This document shows positions 47,887 to 56,623 of a stretch of DNA of 64,000 nucleotides, one piece after another. The DNA comes from Clostridium nigeriense. GTDB lineage: Bacteria > Bacillota > Clostridia > Clostridiales > Clostridiaceae. The stretch lies in assembly GCF_900086595.1 (NCBI RefSeq), contig NZ_LT575472.1, forward strand, positions 3,715,749-3,779,748, given 5' to 3'. The translations under genes were made by a program, and so were the position numbers. Numbering within the stretch: the first letter of the stretch is position 1; each line of letters opens with the position of its first letter. A model generated the notes under the pieces. It made no database searches, was not told the DNA's origin, and worked only from the letters and a program-made list of their open reading frames with translations.

Positions 47887-48264
47887 TTAATTAGTTGCTA
47901 AATCATCAATGTTATTTTCCATTGAATTATTTTCTTTATCATTTTTTCTGTTTCCTACAAATTTAAAGTCCTCTGCTACTACTTCTGCTATATATTTTTT
48001 ATTGCCATCTTTGTCTTCATAACTTCCTGTTCTTAATCTTCCACTTAAGCTTATATAACTTCCTTTTCTTAAATACTGACATACCACCTCTGCTTTTCTT
48101 CCCCAAAGAGTAACTGGAATTAAATCTGCTTTTCTTGTTCCATCTTGAGCCTTGAAGTTTCTATCTACAGCAATAATAAACCTTGTAAATACTTTACTCC
48201 CCTCTTCTAAGGTTCTAAGTTCAGGGTCCCTTATTAATTTTCCTAATAATACAATTTTATTCAT
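47887..48264 (-). CDS. ssb: Single-stranded DNA-binding protein, stand-alone paralogue
   Basis: OB-fold protein of 125 residues: MNKIVLLGKLIRDPELR, VDRNFKAQDG, FIIAV, LRKGSYISLSGRLRTGSYED and YIAEVVAEDFKFVG. The core is complete. The tail is short and ends NNIDDLATN; the DDDIPF-type acidic tip that recruits repair partners in canonical SSB is absent. It is not between rpsF and rpsR, so it is probably a second ssb. RBS AGGAGGTG; promoter TTGAAT-18-TAGAAT upstream. Confidence 0.92.
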   Translation of the reverse strand: MNKIVLLGKLIRDPELRTLEEGSKVFTRFIIAVDRNFKAQDGTRKADLIPVTLWGRKAEVVCQYLRKGSYISLSGRLRTGSYEDKDGNKKYIAEVVAEDFKFVGNRKNDKENNSMENNIDDLATN

Positions 48265-48293
48265 TTTTACACCTCCTGAATATTTCTTCTTTG

Positions 48294-48323
48294 ATTCTAT
48301 CCATTTAACTTTTTTCTATTCAA
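48294..48323 (-). promoter_or_regulatory. Probable ssb promoter
   Basis: TTGAAT (48318-48323) and TAGAAT (48294-48299), 18-base spacer, minus strand. Confidence 0.5.
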
Positions 48324-48341
48324 AATTTAATAAAAAAAAAT

Positions 48342-48381
48342 AGAACCTATATTAAATAATTAGTGTTTTAATATAGATTCT
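48342..48381 (-). terminator. Terminator of the YihY gene
   Basis: Arms AGAACCTATATTAAA / TTTAATATAGATTCT, one mismatch, 10-base loop, T-run on the minus strand. Confidence 0.85.
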
Positions 48382-48389
48382 AATCTTTA

Positions 48390-49229
48390 TTAATTTTTTC
48401 TTCTTACAGTCATTACAGAGTTAAATTCTGCTCCTAATATTAATATCATAGAAGTAATATACAGCCATGTCATTAGCACAAAAACAGCTCCTACGCTTCC
48501 ATATAATCTTGAATAATTTGCAATATTGTTTATATAATATGAGAATCCTAAAGAAACTATTATCCATCCTAAAGTACTGATTATAGCTCCAGGATAAACC
48601 TCTCTCCAAGGAATTTTTTTAGCTGGAGTATATCTATACATACATGCAAATATCCATATCATCATAAAAACTACTATTAAATATCTACTTAAATTCCATA
48701 TTGATATAATTACTTCTTTAAATGGTAATATTGTTAGTAAATACTTTCCTATCAATTCTCCAAATACTAGCATAGCTAATGTTAATACTATAATTATAAC
48801 TAAAGCTAATGTAAAAATAATTGCTACAAAAGATCTTTTTATAAAAGATCTAGAATCTTTTACATTATAAGCTTTATTTAATCCCTTAATTACTGCCCTA
48901 AATCCTGATGAAGCTGACCAAATAGTAAGTATAATAGATGCTCCTAATAATCCTGCATTTTGAGTATCTACTAACTCAACTACTGTAGTATCTATTAAAC
49001 TAAAAACATTATTGGGTAAAATAGTTCTTAATCCTTCTAATATATCAGCAGAATTTAATCTACTAAAACCAACTACAGTCATTAAGAATATTAAAAAAGG
49101 AAAAAATGATAACATTAAATAATAAGCAAGTTGTGCTCCTAATGCAAAAATATCATCATTATTCACCTTTACAACAAAATATATAATCCCATCTAAAAAT
49201 GACTTTTTAGATTCATTTTCTTTATTCAT
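48390..49229 (-). CDS. YihY/BrkB family integral membrane protein
   Basis: A 279-residue protein with about six membrane segments. Family features: QLAYYLMLSFFPFLIFL near the N-terminus, SSGFRAVIKGLNKAYNV (about 107-123) and the last segment FVLMTWLYITSMILILGAEF. Older records call the family ribonuclease BN, which is not correct for this type; function is unknown. It has its own strong terminator and faces the ssb gene in tandem. Confidence 0.92.
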   Translation of the reverse strand: MNKENESKKSFLDGIIYFVVKVNNDDIFALGAQLAYYLMLSFFPFLIFLMTVVGFSRLNSADILEGLRTILPNNVFSLIDTTVVELVDTQNAGLLGASIILTIWSASSGFRAVIKGLNKAYNVKDSRSFIKRSFVAIIFTLALVIIIVLTLAMLVFGELIGKYLLTILPFKEVIISIWNLSRYLIVVFMMIWIFACMYRYTPAKKIPWREVYPGAIISTLGWIIVSLGFSYYINNIANYSRLYGSVGAVFVLMTWLYITSMILILGAEFNSVMTVRRKN

Positions 49230-49395
49230 CGAATCACCACATTTAAATTATTTGTATTTGATTTAATATTATATTACTTTATATATGATACTACATTATT
49301 AGTAAATATATAAGTATAATAACCTACTTCTTTCTAAAAACCTTTACTTATAGTATAATCTTCATATGCTATTTATAAAATGAAGGGGTGTCTTT

Positions 49396-50274
49396 ATGAA
49401 TTATATATTAGAAAATGAGAATATAAAAATATCAGCAAGTACATTTGGTGGAGAGCTTAACAATTTAATTACTAAAAATGACAATGTTGAATTTCTATGG
49501 AGTGGAGATGAAAAATACTGGAAGTATCATTCACCTATTTTATTTCCTATTGTAGGTAAAGTTTTAAATAATAAGTATAAAGTGGAAAATAGTGAATATG
49601 AATTGCCTCAACATGGTCTTGCTAGAACTAGAGAATTTAAAATGATTGAAAAAGATAACAATCACATAATTTTCGAACTTTTATGGTCTGAGGATACTTT
49701 GAAAATCTATCCATATAAATTTTCTTTAAGGCTTTCCTATGAATTATTAGAAAACGGCGTTAAAGTTGGATATAAAGTAAAAAACCTTGATGATAAGGAA
49801 ATTTATTTTTCAATTGGAGGTCATCCAGCCTTTATGTGTCCAATTCTAGAAGGTGAAAAATTTGAGGACTATTACTTCCAATTCAACCAAAAAGAAAATT
49901 CAGATATTATGGAACTTGCTTCAGATACTGGTTATTTTACTGGAAAAACTAAAAAATTCTTTAATAATGAAGATAAAATTAATTTAAACTTAGAATTATT
50001 TAAATATGATGCAATAGTTTTCGGTGATTTAAAATCAACATCAATTACATTAAAAAGTAATAAAAATAACAAAGAACTAACTATGGATTATACAGGATTT
50101 CCTTATTTAGCTATATGGACTAAACCTACTGGTGCTCCTTTTATATGTATAGAACCATGGTATGGCCATTCAGATTACAAGGACTTTAATGGTGATCTAA
50201 AGGATAAAAAAGGGATAGAGAAACTACAGATTAATGAAGAATTTAATGCTGAATATAAATTATTCATTAAATAA
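49396..50274 (+). CDS. Aldose 1-epimerase family protein (GalM/LacX-like)
   Basis: A 292-residue beta-sandwich protein of the mutarotase superfamily, LacX-like branch. Visible are FPIVGKVLNNKY, QHGLARTREF (catalytic-type histidine), GGHPAFMCP (second histidine) and the C-terminal CIEPWYGHSDY with the general base glutamate. It would interconvert sugar anomers; the substrate is unknown. RBS AAGGGGTG. Terminator shared with the convergent cyclase gene. Confidence 0.9.
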   Translation: MNYILENENIKISASTFGGELNNLITKNDNVEFLWSGDEKYWKYHSPILFPIVGKVLNNKYKVENSEYELPQHGLARTREFKMIEKDNNHIIFELLWSEDTLKIYPYKFSLRLSYELLENGVKVGYKVKNLDDKEIYFSIGGHPAFMCPILEGEKFEDYYFQFNQKENSDIMELASDTGYFTGKTKKFFNNEDKINLNLELFKYDAIVFGDLKSTSITLKSNKNNKELTMDYTGFPYLAIWTKPTGAPFICIEPWYGHSDYKDFNGDLKDKKGIEKLQINEEFNAEYKLFIK

Positions 50275-50277
50275 TAT

Positions 50278-50312
50278 AAAGAGTTGGTGTTGTAAATACT
50301 CACCAACTCTTT
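50278..50312. terminator. Bidirectional terminator between epimerase and cyclase genes
   Basis: AAAGAGTTGGTG / CACCAACTCTTT, 12-base perfect arms with an 11-base loop between convergent genes. Confidence 0.88.
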
Positions 50313-50315
50313 ATA

Positions 50316-50948
50316 TTAATTTGTTATTGCAATGGCTCTAACAGGTGATGCATCACCTTCTTCTATTTTCAAAGGAGTTGCTACCAAGGTAAATTCCTCT
50401 TCCTTTACTTCACCTAAATTAGTTAAATTTTCAATAATAATTTTTCCTCTTGATAAAATAATATTATGAATTTCAAAATCTATACTATCAAACTTATCTA
50501 TAGATATTGTATCTATTCCTATTCCCTTTACATTAAAACTACATAGCCATTTAGCAGCCTCTTCAGTTAAGCTAGGAAATCCCTGTAGGTATCCTTCTGT
50601 TCCCCAATACTTAGCCCAATTTGTTTTTAGTATTACAAAGTCACAGTTATTAATTTTATCTCTATAGCAAATTAAATCTTCAATATTTATTTTTTTTAAA
50701 TTAGATACATCTATTATAGTTGCAATACCTATAAAATCATCTATTTTAAATTCATCAATGGTCTTTCCCTTATTAATCATATGACTTGGTGCATCTATAT
50801 GAGTTCCTGTATGAGTACATAACCTTAAAAGTTTTTCATTATATCCATCCTTTTCTATAGATGCTATATCATAAACTTCTAACCTCTCATCTTTTGTATA
50901 TGTGCTCATATTAGTATTTATAATATGGCTTAAGTCTGTTACCTTCAT
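50316..50948 (-). CDS. Cyclase family protein (kynurenine formamidase-like)
   Basis: A 210-residue metal-dependent hydrolase of the cyclase superfamily. It shows LSHIINTNMSTY, the metal-binding CTHTGTHIDAPSHM (about 45-58; HxGTHxDxPxH) and DTISID. Members open or close amide or ester bonds, e.g. N-formylkynurenine. No tryptophan degradation genes are near, so the substrate is open. I use ATG 50948 with GGGAGGG upstream. It follows the helicase gene by 11 bases. Confidence 0.9.
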   Translation of the reverse strand: MKVTDLSHIINTNMSTYTKDERLEVYDIASIEKDGYNEKLLRLCTHTGTHIDAPSHMINKGKTIDEFKIDDFIGIATIIDVSNLKKINIEDLICYRDKINNCDFVILKTNWAKYWGTEGYLQGFPSLTEEAAKWLCSFNVKGIGIDTISIDKFDSIDFEIHNIILSRGKIIIENLTNLGEVKEEEFTLVATPLKIEEGDASPVRAIAITN

Positions 50949-50959
50949 AAAATCCCTCC

Positions 50960-53248
50960 CTACTTTATTAATTCCCATTCCTTTGGAAGTAAACTCTTAT
51001 ATTTTAAAGTGTAATATCTATCATCTATAAGTAGTATTCTTCCCTTATCTGTTTCAGTCCTTATAACCCTACCTGCAGCCTGCATAATTTTGTTTATACC
51101 AGGATAAATATACGCATAATCAAAACCTTTATCTTCATAATAATCTTTAATTATATCTCCCTCATTAGATATTTTAGGGAATCCAACACCAACTATTATA
51201 CTTCCTATTAACCTCTTTCCAGGTAAGTCTATGCCCTCTGAAAAAACTCCTCCAATAACACAAAAAGCTAATACCTTAGTATCCTCTTTAAAATTTTCTA
51301 AGAATAATTCTCTTTCTACTTCTGTTAACACTTCAGATTGGCAGATAGTATTTTTTTCTCCAAAGAGTTCTATATATCTTAAATATATTTTATTTAAATA
51401 CTGATAGGAAGGTAAAAATACCATATAATTTCCTAACTCTTCTTCTTTAAACTTATATATAAGATTACATAAATTATCTATATTATTTTCTCTTTTATTA
51501 AATCTCATATTTAAAGGATTACCATATACAATTAAGTTTTCTTTTTTAAATGGTGATGGTAACTTCATTCTATAGCTTTTATCATCTCCTCCAAGTAAAT
51601 CAATATAATAATTTATTGGAGTTAAAGTAGCTGAAAATATTGTAGTAGAATACGCCCCTTGGATTATTTTCGATAAATTTTTTGATGGATTTACACAGAA
51701 TAATTTTACTTTAACATCATTTTTATCTATTTCAACTAAGGTTACATATTCCTTTGTATAAAGGTCAGATATGGATATAAAAGCTCTTACTTCAAAATAA
51801 AGATCTCTAATATCATCATAGCCTTCAGTATTAACTGCTTTTATTAAATATTCATCACACTCTTTTAAGAAAATTCTAAGTAACTTATAAAGCTCTTTAT
51901 ACTCCTCTTTTTTATATATACTGTTACTTTCAGTCTCTTGAACTTCCTTCCTTACTTCAATTAAATACTTATTTATAGCATTTAATGCTTTATATAAATT
52001 AGGTGCCTTTCCTTTTATTATTTTACTAGCTTTCAATACCCTATCTTTATATATTTCCGCACTATACATGTTTCTAGCCCTATCCACAAGATTATGACCT
52101 TCATCTACAAGCAATATATTATTATTAACATCTTCCTCGAAAAACCTTTTAAGCCTAGCTCTAGGATCAAAAGCATAGTTATAATCACAAATTATTAAAT
52201 CGCACCAAAGACTTAAATCTAAAGAAAGCTCAAAAGGGCAAAGCTTTTCCTTCCTAGCATACTCCTCTATTTTTTCTCTAGTAAAACTATCTTCATTTTT
52301 TAGCATATTAAAAATTGAATCATTTACTTTATCATAATAATTTAATGCATATTCACAGTTTTCAGGATTACAATTTGATTTATCTTTAAAACAAATTTTC
52401 TCCTTAGCAGTTAAAGTTATACTTTTACAATAAAGTCCCTTATCCTTAAGCTTATTTACGGCCTCCTCTGCAACTGTTCTAGTTATTGTCTTAGCCGTTA
52501 GATATACTATCCTTTCCCCTCTATCTTCTCCTAAAGATTTTATAGCTGGGAAAATAGTAGAAATAGTTTTTCCAATACCTGTTGGTGCTTGAGCAAATAG
52601 TACAGATTTCTCTTTTATTGTATTAAAACAAGCTATAGCTAGTTCTCTTTGTCCTTTTCTATAAGTTTTAAATGGAAAACTTAAATTTCTTATACTTTCG
52701 TCTCTCTTTTTTATTATATTTGATTTTAATATTACCCACTTTTTGTATTCATTAATAATAGAAAAAACAAACTCTTCTAATTTTTCTATATTAAAAGCCT
52801 TATCAAAGCTTTTTACCTCTTCTGTCTCTATATTAAAATAACTTAATTTTACATTAATATTTTTTAATTTATTTTGAATAGCATACATATATGCATAAAA
52901 CTTCCCTTGAGCCCAATGTAATTCATTATAATCTTCATCTATTAATATTAAAGACTTCATAGTTGATTTGATTTCTTCTATATATACTTCACTGCCTTCA
53001 ATAATTATTCCATCTGCTCTTCCATCTACAACTAAAATTACGTTATCTATTTCAAATTCTTCTTGAAGCCTAACTTCCTTTTGATAATTAATATATACAT
53101 TTTCATTACTAGCCTGTAGTTTTTGGTGAGCTATTGTTCCTTCTAAAGCTCTTGTACTTCCCATATATCTATCATCTATACTTCCAGCTTTTAAAATATA
53201 TTCAATAATCCCCCTAACAGATTCTTTAATAATAATTTTCTCTTTCAT
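50960..53248 (-). CDS. Cas4/RecB-like nuclease fused to XPD/DinG-like iron-sulfur helicase
   Basis: A 762-residue DNA repair-type enzyme. The N-terminal ~170 residues look like a PD-(D/E)XK nuclease: H41 in TIAHQKL, D79 in VDGRADG, E92-x-K94 in IEEIKST and QGKFYAYMYA (RecB motif with Q..Y). Then a superfamily 2 helicase: Walker A QAPTGIGKT (about 219-227), four cysteines of the Fe-S insert (about 286-340; CFKDKSNCNPENC and KLCPF), DEGH box (LLVDEGHN), and motif VI QAAGRVIRTETDKGR near the C-terminus. The family is known in Clostridia but its pathway is not. It precedes the cyclase gene. Confidence 0.9.
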   Translation of the reverse strand: MKEKIIIKESVRGIIEYILKAGSIDDRYMGSTRALEGTIAHQKLQASNENVYINYQKEVRLQEEFEIDNVILVVDGRADGIIIEGSEVYIEEIKSTMKSLILIDEDYNELHWAQGKFYAYMYAIQNKLKNINVKLSYFNIETEEVKSFDKAFNIEKLEEFVFSIINEYKKWVILKSNIIKKRDESIRNLSFPFKTYRKGQRELAIACFNTIKEKSVLFAQAPTGIGKTISTIFPAIKSLGEDRGERIVYLTAKTITRTVAEEAVNKLKDKGLYCKSITLTAKEKICFKDKSNCNPENCEYALNYYDKVNDSIFNMLKNEDSFTREKIEEYARKEKLCPFELSLDLSLWCDLIICDYNYAFDPRARLKRFFEEDVNNNILLVDEGHNLVDRARNMYSAEIYKDRVLKASKIIKGKAPNLYKALNAINKYLIEVRKEVQETESNSIYKKEEYKELYKLLRIFLKECDEYLIKAVNTEGYDDIRDLYFEVRAFISISDLYTKEYVTLVEIDKNDVKVKLFCVNPSKNLSKIIQGAYSTTIFSATLTPINYYIDLLGGDDKSYRMKLPSPFKKENLIVYGNPLNMRFNKRENNIDNLCNLIYKFKEEELGNYMVFLPSYQYLNKIYLRYIELFGEKNTICQSEVLTEVERELFLENFKEDTKVLAFCVIGGVFSEGIDLPGKRLIGSIIVGVGFPKISNEGDIIKDYYEDKGFDYAYIYPGINKIMQAAGRVIRTETDKGRILLIDDRYYTLKYKSLLPKEWELIK

Positions 53249-53331
53249 TAAAGTTCTTCCTATCTTTGTATTTTAAATATATTATAATCCTAAAAATATA
53301 TAATTAACAACTTAGCCATAAGTAAAAAATT

Positions 53332-53368
53332 AGAAGCAACTATATTTTTATAATCTATAATTGCTTCT
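53332..53368 (-). terminator. Terminator of the YvrJ gene
   Basis: AGAAGCAA / TTGCTTCT with further TATA pairing inside; minus-strand tail AATTTTTTA. Confidence 0.75.
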
Positions 53369-53376
53369 TAAAATTT

Positions 53377-53520
53377 TTATTTAATTGAATTTATTGTTTG
53401 AGATAAGTTATTTATACTATGAGTAAGACTTTCTAGCTTTCCTTCAATTCTTATTAGCAAATATAAGGAAATAGCTATAGGAAATCCTATATTAGATATT
53501 AAATCAACTAACTCTTTCAT
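53377..53520 (-). CDS. YvrJ family small membrane protein
   Basis: A 47-residue peptide starting MKELVDLISNIGFPIAISLY and ending NNLSQTINSIK. GFPIAISLYLLIR is the YvrJ family signature: one membrane helix followed by an amphipathic helix with leucine spacing. AGAGGGGTGATTTT precedes the ATG and a terminator follows, so it is a real short gene. In Bacillus YvrJ-like peptides often lie beside holin-like or regulatory genes; the function is unknown. Confidence 0.85.
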   Translation of the reverse strand: MKELVDLISNIGFPIAISLYLLIRIEGKLESLTHSINNLSQTINSIK

Positions 53521-53577
53521 AAAATCACCCCTCTTACTATATACACAAATAAGAAGAGCTTTTTAAAATTATATCCA

Positions 53578-54165
53578 CTAGGAGTGATATTCATTAACAA
53601 TTTTTTGTACTAATTTTTTAATTGCACTTGCTTGTGCAATTAATGACATTACAATTACGAATGTTCTAATGCTATTTTCATCTTTTTCATTTAATTTTAG
53701 TTCTGAAATTATATTATCTAATTTTTCTTCATTAACTGCAGGTTTACTTAAAAAGTCTTTAAAACTTTCACTTTGTGTTTCTGAGAATATCTTATAGGCT
53801 TTTTCCCAAGATATAATATCATCGGACCTATCATTAATTTCATTAAAGGCTAAACTAAAAACTTTTTTAATTTCTTCTGTAGTAAGTACAGGTCTCATAT
53901 AACTTAATAAAACTAATTGAACTAAATGTATCTTAGTATAACCTCTTTTCTTTCCATCTTCAGGCTTACTAATCACTTCGCTTTTTATATAATTTTGAAC
54001 TATATTATTAGTATATTTATCTTCAATGAATTTATCATTTAAAAAATCTATAACTTGAGATAAAAAAAGATCGTATTTGGGTAAATCATCATAACCAACC
54101 ATAGCACCATTTGCCATTTCTTCTGCAATTTCTGTTATATAATTAGTATCTATCTTCTTTACCAT
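53578..54165 (-). CDS. DUF1836 domain protein
   Basis: A 195-residue soluble protein of the DUF1836 family, common in Firmicutes and probably DNA-binding by its MerR-like N-terminal helices (GYTKIHLVQLVLLSYMRPVL, about residues 73-92). The C-terminus is hydrophobic (TFVIVMSLIAQASAIKKLVQ). ATG at 54165 has AGAGGTGG upstream; the GTG three codons earlier overlaps that site. Function unknown. Confidence 0.85.
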   Translation of the reverse strand: MVKKIDTNYITEIAEEMANGAMVGYDDLPKYDLFLSQVIDFLNDKFIEDKYTNNIVQNYIKSEVISKPEDGKKRGYTKIHLVQLVLLSYMRPVLTTEEIKKVFSLAFNEINDRSDDIISWEKAYKIFSETQSESFKDFLSKPAVNEEKLDNIISELKLNEKDENSIRTFVIVMSLIAQASAIKKLVQKIVNEYHS

Positions 54166-54407
54166 TATATCCACCTCTACGCTTTCATTCTTATTTTAAT
54201 TATATAGTATGTATAAACTTATTACAAGTTATTTCTATCTGTTTTAATTAAAATATTCTTCTTCTTTATTATTATTTACATTTTTTTCTTTTTTTATTAA
54301 TATTTTTTTAATAAAATGTCTTAAATCTATATTTTTAACTCTCCTACATTAGTAGACAAGCCATTCTACATTTTTTGCTATTTTTTTGGAAATTTGATTA
54401 AATAGTA
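54166..54407. other. Gene-free spacer upstream of abrB promoters
   Basis: AT-rich, T-biased stretch. I find no supported ORF or hairpin here. The next 160 bases carry the abrB promoters. Confidence 0.6.
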
Positions 54408-54436
54408 TTGACTTTTCTAATTTATGGTAGTATATT
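54408..54436 (+). promoter_or_regulatory. abrB distal promoter P1
   Basis: TTGACT (54408-54413) and TATATT (54431-54436), 17-base spacer. Confidence 0.6.
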
Positions 54437-54497
54437 GTATTTATAAATTAATTATCTTAATAAAATTGTATTTTTTGAAAAAAATTTTCTTTTTTTA

Positions 54498-54526
54498 TTG
54501 ACTTTTAATTACATTTTTAGTAATAT
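54498..54526 (+). promoter_or_regulatory. abrB proximal promoter P2
   Basis: TTGACT (54498-54503) and TAATAT (54521-54526), 17-base spacer. The start of transcription would be near 54533, just before the Spo0A box. Confidence 0.65.
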
Positions 54527-54539
54527 TAACGTTGCGTGA

Positions 54540-54546
54540 TGTCGAA
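54540..54546 (+). promoter_or_regulatory. Spo0A box in the abrB leader
   Basis: TGTCGAA matches the TGNCGAA Spo0A box exactly and lies just downstream of P2, as in Bacillus abrB, where Spo0A~P represses by binding downstream of the start site. Confidence 0.6.
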
Positions 54547-54569
54547 ACTTGTTTTAAGGAGGATGTTTT

Positions 54570-54809
54570 ATGAAATCAACTGGAGTTGTAAGAAGAGTAG
54601 ATGAACTTGGAAGAATAGTTATTCCAATAGAATTAAGAAGAACATTAGATATAGCAGAAAAAGATGCTTTAGAAATCTATGTAGATGGTGAGCAAATAAT
54701 CTTAAAGAAATATGAGCCAGCTTGTATATTCTGCGGAGACGCTAGAGATGTTGTTAACTACAAAGGAAAGAACATCTGTAAAAACTGCTTAACAGAATTA
54801 AAAAAATAA
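54570..54809 (+). CDS. abrB: AbrB family transition-state regulator
   Basis: A 79-residue dimeric DNA-binding protein. The N-terminal swapped-hairpin domain (GVVRRVDELGRIVIPIELRR, residues 4-23) is the AbrB/SpoVT signature. The C-terminus carries two CxxC pairs (CIFC, CKNC) in a short zinc-ribbon-like tail seen in clostridial members. It controls the switch from growth to solvent/spore programmes in clostridia. Tandem promoters and a Spo0A box in its leader support that role. RBS AAGGAGGATG; strong terminator. Confidence 0.95.
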   Translation: MKSTGVVRRVDELGRIVIPIELRRTLDIAEKDALEIYVDGEQIILKKYEPACIFCGDARDVVNYKGKNICKNCLTELKK

Positions 54810-54819
54810 TTTTTAATTA

Positions 54820-54850
54820 AAACCCCTATAGATTTTATCTATAGGGGTTT
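54820..54850. terminator. Bidirectional terminator between abrB and rsmI
   Basis: AAACCCCTATAGAT / ATCTATAGGGGTTT, 14-base perfect arms, 3-base loop. Confidence 0.9.
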
Positions 54851-54863
54851 TAACCTTACTATT

Positions 54864-55709
54864 TTATAAATTCATAGAATATTTATATACTTCTTTTTTA
54901 GCTAATCCTCTTTCTTTAGCAACTATCTTTATAGCTTCCTTCTTATTTATTCCAGATTCTATAACTTTAATTAGATGTTCCTCTATGCTTAAATCACTCC
55001 ACAACGCTTCTTTCTCAGCCTTAATGTCCTCATCTGATTTTCCTTCTATTACTAATACAAATTCTCCTCTTGGCCTATTTTCAACAAAAAATTCTATAGA
55101 GTCTGATATTCTACCTCTATATATTTCTTCATGAAGTTTAGTAAGTTCTCTACAAACTGCTATTTTTCTATCCCCTAAATTTTCTTTAAGATATTCTAAG
55201 GTGTTTAATAATCTATGAGGAGCTTCATAAAATATTAGTGTATCTCTAACATTCTTAACTTCTTCAATTACAGGATTTCTTTCTTTATTTTCTCTTGGTA
55301 AAAATCCCCTAAATATAAATTTAGTCGTATCTAAACCAGAATAAACTAAAGCTGTAGTTATTGCTGTTGCTCCAGGTAAGACTTCAAAATCTATATTTTC
55401 TTCTATACATTTTTCTACTATTACACTTCCTGGATCAGATATTCCTGGTGTTCCAGCATCTGTAATTAAAGCAATATTTACACCATTATTTAATTTTGTG
55501 ATTATATCTAAGCTCTTTCCTTGCTCATTATGCTTATGATAGCTAAATAAGCTTTTCTTAATATTAAAATGATTTAATAATTTTAAACTTGTTCTAGTAT
55601 CTTCAGCTGCTATTTCATCAACAGTTTGTAATACTTCTAAAGCTCTTAATGTTATATCCTTTAAATTTCCTATAGGCGTAGGAACTAAATATAATTTACC
55701 TTTACCCAT
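54864..55709 (-). CDS. rsmI: 16S rRNA (cytidine(1402)-2'-O)-methyltransferase
   Basis: SAM enzyme that 2'-O-methylates C1402 in the decoding centre. The 281 residues begin LYLVPTPIGNLKDITLRALE (6-25), followed by AEDTR, the glycine-rich ITDAGTPGISDPG (about 83-95), LPGATAITTAL and FYEAPHR. A C-terminal helical tail with ...ERGLAKKEVYKYSM is usual. It follows the adenine methyltransferase gene by two bases, a typical Firmicute pair. Confidence 0.97.
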   Translation of the reverse strand: MGKGKLYLVPTPIGNLKDITLRALEVLQTVDEIAAEDTRTSLKLLNHFNIKKSLFSYHKHNEQGKSLDIITKLNNGVNIALITDAGTPGISDPGSVIVEKCIEENIDFEVLPGATAITTALVYSGLDTTKFIFRGFLPRENKERNPVIEEVKNVRDTLIFYEAPHRLLNTLEYLKENLGDRKIAVCRELTKLHEEIYRGRISDSIEFFVENRPRGEFVLVIEGKSDEDIKAEKEALWSDLSIEEHLIKVIESGINKKEAIKIVAKERGLAKKEVYKYSMNL

Positions 55710-55711
55710 TA

Positions 55712-56461
55712 TTATTCCTCCCTACCATAAATTTTATTTATCTCTTTAGTATAAGTTCCATCTTCATTATAAACATATAAAGGTGCTTCCCACTTTAAAT
55801 ACGCCCCTCCATCACGTTGTCCTTCAACTAAAACTATATTTGGAGCCTTATTAACATTTGGTTGTATCATTTGAACTCTTTTAGGTTCAATTTTATACTT
55901 TCTCATAAGTTCAAATATATCTATTAACCTCTCAGGTCTATGTACCATATACATTCTTCCATTATCCTTCAAAAGCCTCCTAGCAGCTTTTATAACATCT
56001 TCTAAGTTACATAATATCTCATGCCTTGCAATAGCTAACTTATCATCTGGATTCAATATTCCTGAATTATTTAGCTTATATGGTGGGTTTACAGTTAAAA
56101 CATCAAAAGTTCCTAAAGTTTTCAAAAAATTCATATCCTTAAGGTCTGCATTTTCAAATTTAACTATATTTTCAACTTCATTATATTTACTACTTCTATT
56201 GGCCATTTCCACCATATTCTCTTGGATTTCAATGCCTATAACTTCTTTAGGTTTATATTTCCCATAAATTAAAAATGGAATTATACCAGTTCCTGTGCAT
56301 AAATCTATAACCCTATGTTTATTTTTCACATTAGCAAAGTTAGATAACAATACAGCATCTACTCCAAATCTAAAACCATGTCTTTTTTGAATTAAAAATA
56401 AATTATCTAATTGTAAATCATCTATAGACTCATCTTCTAACAAATTAATATTTTTATTCAT
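55712..56461 (-). CDS. tRNA1(Val) adenine-N6-methyltransferase family protein (TrmN6/YabB-like)
   Basis: A 249-residue class I methyltransferase. SAM loop VIDLCTGTGIIPFLI (about 48-62) and the N6-adenine motif NPPY (TVNPPYKLN, about 125) are clear. It resembles Bacillus YabB, which sits with yazA and rsmI (YraL) and may modify tRNA or rRNA; the exact target is not established. First gene of the rsmI pair. Confidence 0.9.
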   Translation of the reverse strand: MNKNINLLEDESIDDLQLDNLFLIQKRHGFRFGVDAVLLSNFANVKNKHRVIDLCTGTGIIPFLIYGKYKPKEVIGIEIQENMVEMANRSSKYNEVENIVKFENADLKDMNFLKTLGTFDVLTVNPPYKLNNSGILNPDDKLAIARHEILCNLEDVIKAARRLLKDNGRMYMVHRPERLIDIFELMRKYKIEPKRVQMIQPNVNKAPNIVLVEGQRDGGAYLKWEAPLYVYNEDGTYTKEINKIYGREE

Positions 56462-56569
56462 TTAGTTAACCTCTATCTAATATTTCTATTTATCAACTGA
56501 TATTATTTGTTTCATATATAAGTTTTTACTCAAACCTATTAAATTATATCACAAGTTTTAATATATAAA

Positions 56570-56602
56570 AAATAAACTCCGCCTATTAGACGGAGCTTAT
56601 TT
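56570..56602 (-). terminator. Terminator of the NlpC/P60 gene
   Basis: AAATAA-CTCCG / CGGAG-TTATTT with a loop CCTATTAGA, T-rich tail on the minus strand, 22 bases after the stop. Confidence 0.8.
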
Positions 56603-56623
56603 TAATTAATATTAACTTCTTAA

